A stretch of DNA of 10,897 nt from CAYYNP01 sp964472545 (GTDB lineage: Bacteria > Planctomycetota > Planctomycetia > Pirellulales > Thermoguttaceae). This document shows, piece after piece, positions 5,059-10,897 of this stretch; positions within the stretch are counted from its first letter, which is position 1, and every line of letters starts with the position of its first letter. Both the position numbers and the translations under genes were made by a program. The notes under the pieces were generated by a model that was given only the letters and a program-made list of their open reading frames with translations, ran no database searches and was not told the origin of the DNA. The stretch lies in the NCBI GenBank assembly GCA_964472545.1, contig CAYYNP010000329.1, positions 1 through 10,897 on the forward strand, written 5' to 3'.

Positions 5059-7812
5059 GTGAAATCGCTCTTCACGTTGACCGCGTTGGCCACGATGATG
5101 GCCTCGTTGGTCGCCTCGCCCGCCGCAGCCGACGACGTGACGATCCTCGCACGAGACCTTTCCGCAAAGTCCGAGAACGTTGCCGCCGAGTATCCGCAGT
5201 TCGGCAATCTCACGCTCTGCGTGGGCCAGGCCGGGTCCATGCAATGGAACGCTAAGGTCGACGGGGGGGTATACTACATCCACTTCTTCTACTGCTCCGG
5301 CGAGCGGCGCCCCTGCCGAATGAGTATTGGCGGGCGGGAGATTCCCGGCGATGTGCTTGAAAAGCCGACCGGAGGTTTCCTGCCGGCGGAGTTGAAGTGG
5401 CAGAGCTACGGGCCGTTCGAGTTCTCCCGGGGCGAAAACACCATCCGCATCACCGCGGCCGGCTACATGCCCCATCTGAAAGGGCTCGTCGTCTCGCCGT
5501 CGAAGACGCCGCCGGACGTGGACCTCTGGCGCGATCGCACGGCAGAGGCCAAAAAGCGGCTGGCGAAGCTCAATCCGGCCGGATTGCAGGCGGCTATCGA
5601 GTATCTCGGCGGGAGGTACTCCGATGCTTATTCGGCGGTGGAATACCTCAAACGACTTGACTCGCTGCAGCACGAGTTGGCCGAGGATCCCACCGACTCG
5701 CAGCCGGCCGAGGCAATCCAGCGGCTGCGCCACGAGGCCCTGGCCGACGCCAATCCGTTGCTCCGTTTCGACAAGCTGCTGTTCGTGCGGCGATATACCT
5801 ATCAGGCGACGCACTACTACACCGACTACATCGACGGCTGCGAACACTTTGGCGGCAATCTCTGTGTGCTCTCGCGGACCGACGGCAAAGTGACCGATCT
5901 GGCGCCCGAGTTGGAGGGCGGCATCTTCGGCCGCTTCGATCTTTCGTTCGACGGCCGCCGGGTGATCTTCGGCTACAAGCGGGCGCTGGGCGAAGGGTTT
6001 CGCATTTGGGAGGTCGGCGTCGACGGACGCGGCCTGAGACAACTCACCTTCGACCCGCCGGACGAACAGGCCCGCATCGAGAAGTATCGCCATCGCAACA
6101 TGACGAGTTGGGCCGGCCGGCCGCTGGTCTATACGCACCACACCGACGACATGCACCCGTGTTACCTGCCCGACGGCGGAATCTGTTTCATTTCCACGCG
6201 TTGCGAGCGCGGCATTCTCTGCGACGGGCCCGACGTCTTTTCCACCACGACACTCTACCGCATGGACGCCGACGGGGGCCGGATGGAGGTGCTCTCCGAC
6301 AGCCCGGTCAGCGAGGCCTCGCCCAGCGTGACCAACGACGGCCGCATCCTCTACACCCGCTGGGAATACGTCGACAAGGCCGACGTGGTGATCAAGTGCC
6401 TTTGGGCAATGCACCCCGACGGCAGCAACTCCGTGGAGATCTTCGGCAACGACATCACCTTCCCCGACACCATGCTTCACGGCCGCGCGATCCCCGGCGG
6501 CAACAACCTCTTCGTGGTGATCGGTGCCCCGCACATGCCGGCAGGCGTGGGTACCGTGATCCGGCTCGACCTGAACTACCCGATCCGCACGCGGCAGCCG
6601 ATGACCTACATCACGCCGGATACCGACATCCGCACCGAATTCGGGTTTTTCCACCATATCGACGGCCGCTGGGTCCGCGACGACAAGGGGCCGCTCTACA
6701 CCGACGCGATGCCGCTTTCAGAGAACTTCTTCCTGGTCTCCCACAACCCGGACAAGCCGTACAACGACGTGCAGGCCTACGGCGTCTATCTGCTCGACGA
6801 GTTCGGCAACCACGTGCCGATCCACCGCGACGCGGAGATGTCGTGCTGGCAGCCGACGCCGCTGCGCCCGCGGCGGCGTCCGCCGGTATTGCCGTCGGTA
6901 TTGCCGTCGGTGCGGACGCCGACGTCGGAACCGGCCGAGCCGCAGCCGGCCACGCTGGTGATGAGCGACGTCTATCGCGGGCTTGCCGAAGTGCCGCGCG
7001 GCACGATCAAGTACCTCCGCGTGTTGGAGACGGTGCCGCGTCCGTGGGCCGCCCGGCGGTATTGGGACGGCGACGACGCCTATCAGCAACACGCCGTGGT
7101 GAGCCTCAACGGCAGCCTGCACGTCAAACGGCTGCACGGGATCGTGCCGGTCGAGGTCGACGGCTCGGCCCATTTCCGCGTGCCGCCGGACAAGAACCTG
7201 TTCTTGCAGGCGTTGGACGAGAACTTCATGGAAGTGCAGCGAATGCGGACGTTCATCAACCTCCGCCCCGGCGAAAACCGCTCGTGCATCGGCTGCCACG
7301 CCTTGCGGCAATGGGCCCCGGGCAACAAGCCGGTTATGGCGCTGGGGAGTCCGCCGCACGAACTGGCCCCGCAGCCCGGCGAGACGGCCCCACGCCCGTT
7401 GGACTACGCCACCGACGTGCAGCCGATTCTCGATCGTCACTGCGTCCGCTGCCACAGCGAAGAGAAGCCCGAGGGCAAGCTCATCCTCAGCGGCGAGTTG
7501 ACCACTTTGTTCAACCGCTCGTACGAGGAGTTGCTCAAAAAGAACCTGGTGCAAGTCTTCCACGAGAACCAGCCCAAGACGGGCGACGCCTCACCCATCC
7601 CTCCCTACACGCTCGGCTCGCACCGCAGCCCGATGATCGAGTTGCTTCGCGAAGGCCACGAGGACGTGAAGCTCCAGCGCGAAGAGTTCATTCGCCTGGT
7701 CACCTGGGTCGACGCCAACTCCCCCTACTACGGCAGCTATTTCGGCCGGCGAAACTTGAAATACAAGGACCATCCCGACTTCCGGCCGGTGCCGAAGCTG
7801 GCGGGGAAGTAG
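5059..7812 (+). CDS. HzsA-related secreted dihaem cytochrome c protein
   Basis: The product is 917 residues. Residues 1-24 are a signal peptide (KSLFTLTALATMM...ASPAAA), so it is exported. Residues about 26-150 resemble a beta-sandwich. Residues about 235-595 have repeated propeller-like blades (LSFDGRRVIFGYKR, SPSVTNDGRILYTRWE, LDEFGNHVPIHRDAEMSCW). Two c-type haem motifs follow: CIGCH at 743-747 and CVRCH at 795-799, the second in a DVQPILDRHC context common in planctomycete cytochromes. The order (N-domain, propeller, C-terminal haem domain) matches the alpha subunit of hydrazine synthase and its wider family of HzsA-related proteins. No HzsB/C-type genes are adjacent, so hydrazine synthesis is not implied; a periplasmic redox role is inferred. 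The start is GTG, with GGAG at 5047-5050 eight bases upstream. An ATG at 5054 is useless because it reads Met-Pro-stop. Confidence 0.85.
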   Translation: MKSLFTLTALATMMASLVASPAAADDVTILARDLSAKSENVAAEYPQFGNLTLCVGQAGSMQWNAKVDGGVYYIHFFYCSGERRPCRMSIGGREIPGDVLEKPTGGFLPAELKWQSYGPFEFSRGENTIRITAAGYMPHLKGLVVSPSKTPPDVDLWRDRTAEAKKRLAKLNPAGLQAAIEYLGGRYSDAYSAVEYLKRLDSLQHELAEDPTDSQPAEAIQRLRHEALADANPLLRFDKLLFVRRYTYQATHYYTDYIDGCEHFGGNLCVLSRTDGKVTDLAPELEGGIFGRFDLSFDGRRVIFGYKRALGEGFRIWEVGVDGRGLRQLTFDPPDEQARIEKYRHRNMTSWAGRPLVYTHHTDDMHPCYLPDGGICFISTRCERGILCDGPDVFSTTTLYRMDADGGRMEVLSDSPVSEASPSVTNDGRILYTRWEYVDKADVVIKCLWAMHPDGSNSVEIFGNDITFPDTMLHGRAIPGGNNLFVVIGAPHMPAGVGTVIRLDLNYPIRTRQPMTYITPDTDIRTEFGFFHHIDGRWVRDDKGPLYTDAMPLSENFFLVSHNPDKPYNDVQAYGVYLLDEFGNHVPIHRDAEMSCWQPTPLRPRRRPPVLPSVLPSVRTPTSEPAEPQPATLVMSDVYRGLAEVPRGTIKYLRVLETVPRPWAARRYWDGDDAYQQHAVVSLNGSLHVKRLHGIVPVEVDGSAHFRVPPDKNLFLQALDENFMEVQRMRTFINLRPGENRSCIGCHALRQWAPGNKPVMALGSPPHELAPQPGETAPRPLDYATDVQPILDRHCVRCHSEEKPEGKLILSGELTTLFNRSYEELLKKNLVQVFHENQPKTGDASPIPPYTLGSHRSPMIELLREGHEDVKLQREEFIRLVTWVDANSPYYGSYFGRRNLKYKDHPDFRPVPKLAGK
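6885..6908 (+). repeat. 12-bp tandem duplication inside the HzsA-related gene
   Basis: GGTATTGCCGTC occurs twice in a row (6885-6896, 6897-6908) and a third partial copy begins after it. It encodes VLPSVLPSV in a Pro/Arg-rich linker (about residues 602-632) between the propeller-like part and the C-terminal haem part. The unit length keeps the frame, so it looks like a slippage-prone, tolerated linker. Confidence 0.75.
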
Positions 7813-7816
7813 CGGC

Positions 7817-7883
7817 GTAGGGTGCGTGAAACGCACCGTGAACTACTGCCCGCAACACATTCGGTGCGTTTCACGCACCCTAC
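7817..7883. repeat. Perfect 22-bp nested inverted repeat after the HzsA-related gene
   Basis: The arm at 7817-7838 (begins GTAGGGTGCGTGAAACG) and the arm at 7862-7883 (ends TTTCACGCACCCTAC) are perfect reverse complements around 23 bases. Each arm is itself a hairpin, GGTGCGT and ACGCACC around three bases. The element starts four bases after the TAG of the HzsA-related gene. It could end transcription or protect the mRNA 3' end; there is no T-tract. The nested form is that of paired REP sequences. Confidence 0.85.
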
Positions 7884-8050
7884 ATTCCTGTCTGGCAACG
7901 CGACGCACTCAACTAGTGCCCACGTTGTGTCTTGCCCGTTGACCTCTTCGCCATTCGCGATTCCCACACGGCCAAGGCAGAAACCGCGCATTCACCCCCC
8001 GAGCGAACGGCCTTCTGCCGGGCGGCCAACGCTACGTTCTGAAATTTCTC

Positions 8051-8080
8051 TTGCCTTGAATCGGACTCGAATGCTATAAT
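8051..8080 (+). promoter_or_regulatory. Near-consensus sigma70-type promoter without an obvious gene
   Basis: TTGCCT at 8051-8056 (four of six matches) is followed after 18 bases by a perfect TATAAT at 8075-8080. Transcription would begin near 8087, in a locally AT-richer stretch. No recognisable gene follows on this strand before the window's next unit, which runs the other way. A transcript from here would be a small RNA or a short message. Confidence 0.5.
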
Positions 8081-8086
8081 TGCACT

Positions 8087-8351
8087 AATGGGTTGGGACG
8101 TGAATGCAGCGGGCGTTTGCCACCCGACCGCGGGATCCGTTGAGGGAGTACACCATGAGACTTCCCCGTTCCGGTCCGTCATGACGGGTGTTCGGCACGC
8201 TGTCGAACACCCTCCACAACGTCGCAGGTTGCCGGAGCATGCGCGCGTAACCTGTCGGCGAGAGAAATCCGGCGCCGCCGGTGGCCGAGAATCGAGTACG
8301 GCCGATCACCGTGCTTCAGGACCGGTCTTTCCCGTCCGCATTGTCGCCTAA
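8087..8351 (+). ncRNA. Candidate structured small RNA or short message behind the orphan promoter
   Basis: The stretch begins at the expected start of the promoter at 8051-8080. It contains a strong stem, GGGTGTTCG (8186-8194) with CGAACACCC (8204-8212), extendable by two more pairs. A second stem, CAGGTT with AACCTG, lies at about 8223-8254. An 87-codon frame (8088-8351) begins exactly at the expected transcript start, but its codon third positions are much less GC-rich than those of the real genes, and it resembles nothing I know. No known RNA family signature was recognised and the 3' end is not defined. Confidence 0.22.
8155..8184 (+). CDS. Possible 9-residue leader peptide
   Basis: GAGGGA at about 8143-8148 precedes ATG at 8155 by six bases, a good ribosome site. 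The frame encodes MRLPRSGPS and stops at 8182-8184. It lies between the orphan promoter and the 9-bp hairpin at 8186-8212, the layout of a leader peptide before an attenuator. With so few residues it may be chance. Confidence 0.2.
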   Translation: MRLPRSGPS

Positions 8352-8432
8352 CCGTGGGAGTAAAACTTCAGTATCGAAACCCTAAACCTGACGGCGCGTT
8401 TGCCGTTTCCAGATTAAGTTGTCATAACGATG

Positions 8433-8484
8433 GGGCGTGCCCTCTTGAGGTGGCACGGCCCTGTACGAACGTGTCAGAACACGT
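8433..8484. repeat. Two adjacent strong hairpins
   Basis: First, 8433-8461: GGGC plus GTGCC pairs with GGCAC plus GCCC, with CTC and GAG inside and small bulges. Second, 8469-8484: ACGTGT and ACACGT around CAGA. They lie in the gene-free region downstream of both the orphan promoter and the ribokinase operon, so they may serve as transcript ends. No T-tract is present. Confidence 0.5.
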
Positions 8485-8602
8485 GACCTTTCTCTGGAGT
8501 GACAAACGCGCCTTATTCTTTGCGCTGTTGCCGCAGCGAACGTGCGGTAGCCAAGCTCGCTGGAGTTTTGGATCTCTTGCCGCCGGAAACCACCGCCAAA
8601 CC

Positions 8603-8640
8603 CGGATTCTCTGACGCGGATTCTCTGACGCGGATTCTCT
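8603..8640. repeat. 14-bp tandem repeat, 2.7 copies
   Basis: CGGATTCTCTGACG is repeated exactly at 8603-8616 and 8617-8630, and the first ten bases recur at 8631-8640. It is non-coding and lies between the hairpins and the REP-like pair. Copy number could vary between strains. Confidence 0.85.
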
Positions 8641-8680
8641 GCTGAGCGAAGAGTCTTGTCCTCGTCGACGGGTTCCGTGG

Positions 8681-8738
8681 CGTAAGCTTCCAGCTTGCGT
8701 GTGGCGCCGCCGGACGAACGGCAAGCAGGATGCTCGCC
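8681..8738. repeat. REP-like pair of small palindromes downstream of ribokinase
   Basis: AAGCT and AGCTT around TCC form a hairpin at 8681-8699. GGC-AGCA and TGCT-GCC with one mismatch form another at 8720-8738. The 20 bases between include GGCGCCGCC. Comparable paired sequences (GCAAGC...GCTTGC) are, to my memory, widely dispersed in planctomycete intergenic DNA; this was not checked. Confidence 0.5.
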
Positions 8739-8761
8739 CCACTTTGAATGTTGACAGAGTG

Positions 8762-9700
8762 TCAGCCGGCCGCGATCTCGGCAGCGAACCGTTGCAACTC
8801 CTCGTCGGTCGGCAGCGACGGCTGGGCTCCCATCCGCGTGACCGAAAGGGCGCCGACCAAACCGGCCTGCTTGACGGCCTCTTCCAGGGCCAGCCCCTGG
8901 GCAAGCCCACAGCCCAGCGCCCCGTTGAAGGCGTCGCCGGCTGCGGTGCTGTCGCGGGCGTCGACCGGATGGCCGGGTACGAAGACGGTCGCGTCGGCGC
9001 CGGCAACCAGTGCCCCTTTCGCCCCCAGCGTGATCACCGCGTGACGTACGCCGCCTTCGAGCAACTTCGCCGCGGCGGTGCGGGCCGAGGCCTCGTCGTC
9101 CACCGCAACGCCGGTGAGCCGCTCGGCCTCCGTTTCGTTGGGCGTGAGGTAGCTTACGTGGCCGAGCAATGCCGCGTCTAACGGGCCGTCCGGGGCGGGT
9201 GCGGGGTCGAGCACCACCGGCACGCCGGCCTCGGCCGCGATGCGTGCCGCGCACTCGACCGTGTCCAGCGGGATCTCCAACTGCAAGAGCACCACGTCGG
9301 CCGTGCGAATCTGCTCGGCGGCCGATTCGACGTCGGCCGGCGTCAAGGCGTGGTTGGCCCCGGAGGCAACCGAGATCAGGTTCTCGCCTGCTCCGTCGAC
9401 GAGGATCAGCGCCACGCCGGTCGCGTTGTTCGGGTCGCGGAGGATCCAATCGGTGACGATGCCCTCGTTGCGATAGCCCTCGACGGCCTGATCGCCGAAC
9501 ATGTCCTGTCCGATCTTGGCCACAAAGGTCACCTCGGCCCCAAGCCGCGCGGCGGCCACGGCCTGATTGGCCCCTTTGCCGCCCGGGGCGATCACAAATG
9601 AGCCGCCGGTCACCGTTTCGCCCGGCGCCGGCAGCCGCTGGGCCTTGACGACCATGTCGGTGTTGGAACTGCCGACGACGACGATGCGTGGAGTCTTCAT
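8762..9700 (-). CDS. rbsK: Ribokinase (PfkB family)
   Basis: The product is 312 residues, typical for ribokinase, which phosphorylates D-ribose to ribose 5-phosphate with ATP in the cytoplasm. From the start used here, GGKGAN at 40-45 is the N-terminal PfkB sugar-binding signature. NETE at 188-191 is the phosphate/magnesium motif, and DSTAAGDAF at 250-258 holds the anion hole and catalytic Asp256. The DSTAAGD form is the one found in ribokinases rather than fructokinases, supporting ribose as substrate, though other pentoses or nucleosides cannot be excluded. The start at 9698-9700 is chosen because GGAAGGAAG lies five bases upstream; a longer frame to 9736 would overlap the stop codon of the transporter gene. 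It follows the sugar transporter gene by 28 bases and is the second gene of that operon. Confidence 0.92.
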   Translation of the reverse strand: MKTPRIVVVGSSNTDMVVKAQRLPAPGETVTGGSFVIAPGGKGANQAVAAARLGAEVTFVAKIGQDMFGDQAVEGYRNEGIVTDWILRDPNNATGVALILVDGAGENLISVASGANHALTPADVESAAEQIRTADVVLLQLEIPLDTVECAARIAAEAGVPVVLDPAPAPDGPLDAALLGHVSYLTPNETEAERLTGVAVDDEASARTAAAKLLEGGVRHAVITLGAKGALVAGADATVFVPGHPVDARDSTAAGDAFNGALGCGLAQGLALEEAVKQAGLVGALSVTRMGAQPSLPTDEELQRFAAEIAAG

Positions 9701-9728
9701 GACGTCTTCCTTCCCACGAGCGATTCGG

Positions 9729-10727
9729 CTAGGCACCGGCCCAGATCAACAGCGCCAGCCCCAGGATATATCCGGCGAACATCAATCCGATCAGAGGATT
9801 CGTGCCCGGCGGGGCTTCGCGAAATTCCTTCCAGATGAACACGCCCCAAAAGGCGGCCACCATGGTGGCCCCTTGCCCGAGCCCGTAGGAGATGGCTGGG
9901 CCGGCGACGCCGAACGCGATGATGCTGAACGTCATCCCCACGCCCCAGATCATGCCACCGACAATGCCCCAGAGATGGTCCTGGAACGTGCCCTTGAAGT
10001 AATCGGAGACGGGCACCGGCTCTCCGGTAAACGGCTTGATCATGATCGCCGTGTTGATGAAGAAGTTGCTGACGAAGACACCTAGCGAGAAGAGCACCAT
10101 CGCCGTGTAGGGGCTCAGCTTGCCGTCTTCCATTTCCACAAAATCGCCCGACATGGCCGCGGCCACGAAGCGGTAGAAGAACCCCATCAGGACGCCGCAA
10201 GCGACCGCCAGAATCAGCCCCTTCGCGCCGCCGCCCTTCCCTTGGCCGGGAAGCCGTCGATAGGCCAGCGCGTCGAGCACGATTGCGGCCCCGATCAACG
10301 CCACGCCGGCGAACAAGATCGCCGGATTGCCCTGCGGATCCGCCACGTAGTTGACCACCACGCCAAGCCCCAAGGCCAAACCGATACCTACCGGAAACGC
10401 GACCGACATACCAGCGATAGCAATGGCCGCCACCAGCAGGATGTTGGCGGCGTTGAATACAATTCCGCCTAGAAACGCCGATCCTAGATTGACCGCGTCG
10501 GCCTGTTTCAGATCGGCCAGGAAGCTCCGGCCAGCTTCGCCGGAACTGCCCAGCGTGAATGCGAAGATCAGCGACATCAGCAGCACGCCGAGCACGTAGT
10601 CCCAGTAGAACAGCTCGAAACGCCATCGTTTGCCGGCCAGCTTCTGTGTGTTGGCCCACGATCCCCAGCAGAGCATCGTGATTACGCAGAAAACGATCGC
10701 CACCGCATAGCTCTGAAGCACGAACAT
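9729..10727 (-). CDS. GRP/RbsU-like sugar transporter (DMT superfamily), probable ribose permease
   Basis: The product is 332 residues with ten predicted membrane helices (about 5-22, 43-59, 81-105, 108-127, 135-155, 170-192, 207-228, 252-272, 276-299, 311-330). The motif CWGSWANTQK at 20-29 and Gly-rich helices such as FPVGIGLALGLGVVVNY fit the glucose/ribose porter (GRP) branch of the drug/metabolite transporter superfamily, which includes RbsU; plant ureide permeases are also related. Inner-membrane sugar uptake driven by ion gradient is inferred. The ribokinase 28 bases downstream makes ribose the simplest substrate. The start at 10725-10727 is supported by GGGAGGA eight bases upstream; a longer frame to 10796 would include the promoter and adds a non-membrane extension, so it is rejected. 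Confidence 0.85.
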   Translation of the reverse strand: MFVLQSYAVAIVFCVITMLCWGSWANTQKLAGKRWRFELFYWDYVLGVLLMSLIFAFTLGSSGEAGRSFLADLKQADAVNLGSAFLGGIVFNAANILLVAAIAIAGMSVAFPVGIGLALGLGVVVNYVADPQGNPAILFAGVALIGAAIVLDALAYRRLPGQGKGGGAKGLILAVACGVLMGFFYRFVAAAMSGDFVEMEDGKLSPYTAMVLFSLGVFVSNFFINTAIMIKPFTGEPVPVSDYFKGTFQDHLWGIVGGMIWGVGMTFSIIAFGVAGPAISYGLGQGATMVAAFWGVFIWKEFREAPPGTNPLIGLMFAGYILGLALLIWAGA

Positions 10728-10767
10728 CCTGCAGGTCCTCCCGGTATGACTGGCCAGCGTGGGTGGC

Positions 10768-10796
10768 AGTATAGCCGTAGGCCCGCAAGCGGTCAA
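10768..10796 (-). promoter_or_regulatory. Sigma70-type promoter of the transporter-ribokinase operon
   Basis: On the minus strand, TTGACC (10791-10796) is followed after 17 bases by TATACT (10768-10773). Both hexamers are one base from consensus. Transcription would begin near 10761, leaving a leader of about 34 bases before the ATG at 10727. No clear operator palindrome overlaps it. Confidence 0.75.
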
Positions 10797-10897
10797 TCAT
10801 GGGCAGACCCCAGACGTCAGGAGAACTGCAAAGTTGATTCGCGGGAGTGGAAAAGGGGGACTGGCTCCGAGCCGGAATCAACACGGAACCTGCCGAC

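Larger units (their letters stand above)
7813..8761. other. 949-base region without a convincing gene, rich in palindromes
   Basis: No open frame here has both a good ribosome site and protein-like composition. The region holds, in order: a nested inverted repeat (7817-7883), a near-consensus promoter (8051-8080) with a structured stretch behind it, two adjacent hairpins (8433-8484), a 14-bp tandem repeat (8603-8640), and a REP-like pair (8681-8738). It separates the 3' ends of two convergent transcription units. Confidence 0.6.

Noticed and set aside
4510..6657. A 715-codon open frame on the minus strand opposite the HzsA-related gene
   Set aside because: It overlaps a clearly real gene with signal peptide and haem motifs, and the PilZ gene in another frame. 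Its translation is Val/Gly/Arg/His-rich without domains, the usual result of antisense reading of GC-rich coding DNA.
5059..7812. Reading the HzsA-like gene as evidence for anammox hydrazine synthesis
   Set aside because: Only an alpha-subunit-like protein is present; beta and gamma subunits and other anammox genes are absent from the window, and HzsA-related proteins occur in non-anammox planctomycetes.
6006..7820. A 604-codon plus-strand frame inside the HzsA-related gene
   Set aside because: Arg/Pro/His-rich composition with no domain, and fully explained by GC-rich codons of the real frame.
8603..8640. Possible CRISPR array
   Set aside because: The 14-bp units are directly adjacent with no spacers and are too short for CRISPR repeats.
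10840..10880. Purine-rich stretch (GGAAAAGGGGGACTGG) and GGC...GCC near the right edge, possibly another dispersed repeat
   Set aside because: Only one copy is visible here and no clear stem or boundary can be defined at the window edge.

Overview
This GC-rich window (roughly 60-65% G+C by eye) looks like chromosomal DNA of a planctomycete, most likely of the Pirellulales type. The grounds are a large secreted HzsA-related haem protein of a kind common in that phylum, a diguanylate cyclase with a long Pro/Lys/Glu linker, and several palindromic intergenic repeats. This placement is an inference from gene content and style; no rRNA or other marker is present. I see no tRNA, CRISPR array, insertion sequence or phage gene.

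Layout, left to right. (1) 1-416: a gene-like stretch with no good start codon, possibly a decayed gene. (2) 417-1493 (-): a uroporphyrinogen-decarboxylase-fold protein with the His-x-Cys...Cys zinc signature of corrinoid methyltransferases. It is divergent from (3) 1775-2347 (+), a nitroreductase-family flavoprotein. The gap between them holds an inverted pair of REP-like palindromes. (4) 2371-4059 (-): a membrane-anchored diguanylate cyclase with an intact GGEEF domain and a second, degenerate GGDEF domain that keeps an RxxD I-site. Upstream on the same strand lies (5) 4206-4796 (-), a PilZ c-di-GMP receptor. Together they form a small c-di-GMP module. (6) 5059-7812 (+): the HzsA-related protein with a signal peptide, a beta-propeller-like middle and two CxxCH haem motifs. 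(7) 7813-8761: about 950 bases with no convincing gene, but with a perfect 22-bp nested inverted repeat, a near-consensus promoter with no obvious gene behind it, several strong hairpins, a 14-bp tandem repeat and another REP-like pair. (8) 8762-10727 (-): a two-gene operon of a ten-helix GRP-family sugar transporter followed 28 bases later by ribokinase, behind a clear sigma70-type promoter (TTGACC, 17 bases, TATACT).

How the genes work together. The transporter and ribokinase form a take-up-and-phosphorylate unit, most simply for ribose. The cyclase could make c-di-GMP and sense it at two I-sites, while the neighbouring PilZ protein reads the signal. The methyltransferase-like protein, the nitroreductase and the HzsA-related protein appear to be single-gene units. 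The HzsA-related gene has no hydrazine-synthase partner subunits beside it, so it should not be read as evidence of anammox.

The points most worth a second look are the cyclase whose degenerate domain retains the I-site beside a PilZ gene, the orphan promoter with structured sequence behind it at 8051-8351, the solitary HzsA-like dihaem protein, and the high density of different palindromic repeats.
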